64,000 nucleotides of DNA from positions 3,288,501 to 3,352,500 of the forward strand of contig OX439041.1 in the NCBI GenBank assembly GCA_949317995.1, in the 5' to 3' direction. The translations under genes were made by a program, and so were the position numbers. This DNA is from Acholoe squamosa (taxonomy: Eukaryota; Annelida; Polychaeta; Phyllodocida; Polynoidae). Positions 63,993 through 64,000 of this stretch are shown here, one piece after another (positions within the stretch are counted from its first letter, which is position 1; each line of letters opens with the position of its first letter). The notes under the pieces are model-generated. The model saw only the letters and a list, made by a program, of their open reading frames with translations, was not told the origin of the DNA and did no database searches.

Positions 63993-64000
63993 GTGAGTAC

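Overview
This is repeat-dense animal DNA, almost certainly from a marine invertebrate. The right end carries calcium-binding EGF exons with phase-1 introns and GT-AG splice sites. The rest is a pile of reverse-transcribing elements of metazoan type: three lineages of Ty3/gypsy (one with an envelope gene), a DIRS-order tyrosine-recombinase element, LINE fragments and a probable Polinton polymerase scrap. No rRNA, tRNA, CRISPR or bacterial gene organisation was seen. The species cannot be named from the sequence.

Positions 1-53235 are one nested structure. The base is element H, an old, broken, minus-strand Ty3/gypsy with gag, pol and a baculovirus-F-like env. It reads from about 53235 down past position 1. 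Younger elements sit inside it: G1 (801-10994, plus strand) in its 3' LTR with target duplication GTCT; G2 (14836-24888, plus) in an (AT)n run of its env; a 69-bp palindrome (52046-52114) in its gag; and P (28281-49814, plus), a younger relative of H with 1.33-kb LTRs, in its reverse transcriptase with target duplication CTAT. P in turn carries D (43058-48325, minus), a DIRS-order element with split direct repeats. From LTR divergence and nesting, H is oldest and G2 youngest.

The most interesting content is in accessory parts of these elements. P and H both keep an antisense open frame of about 158 codons in their 3' region, opposite to gag-pol-env. It has a TATA/initiator-like promoter at matching places, and the protein is conserved although H's gag, pol and env are wrecked. 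Its function is not recognised. G2's Pol continues past integrase into about 780 residues with an RS-rich domain and two zinc fingers, followed by a further coiled-coil ORF. G1 also has a third ORF behind pol, preceded by two CRE palindromes and a possible 52-nt intron. All gag-pol junctions show a slippery heptamer touching the gag stop codon, a 5-6 nt spacer and a stem or pseudoknot, so -1 frameshifting is the likely route to Pol.

From 53236 to 56153 lie gene and transposon scraps: a zinc-finger-like ORF, a family-B DNA polymerase remnant and a 5'-truncated LINE. From 56154 to the end is part of a plus-strand gene made of single-EGF exons of exactly 114 bp. These exons multiplied by a roughly 1.6-kb duplication and then by a 919-bp unit repeated four times. 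One exon (59720-59833) has lost its splice donor. A short hairpin repeat occurs both in G1 (10101-10178) and in a LINE fragment beside this gene (59481-59566).
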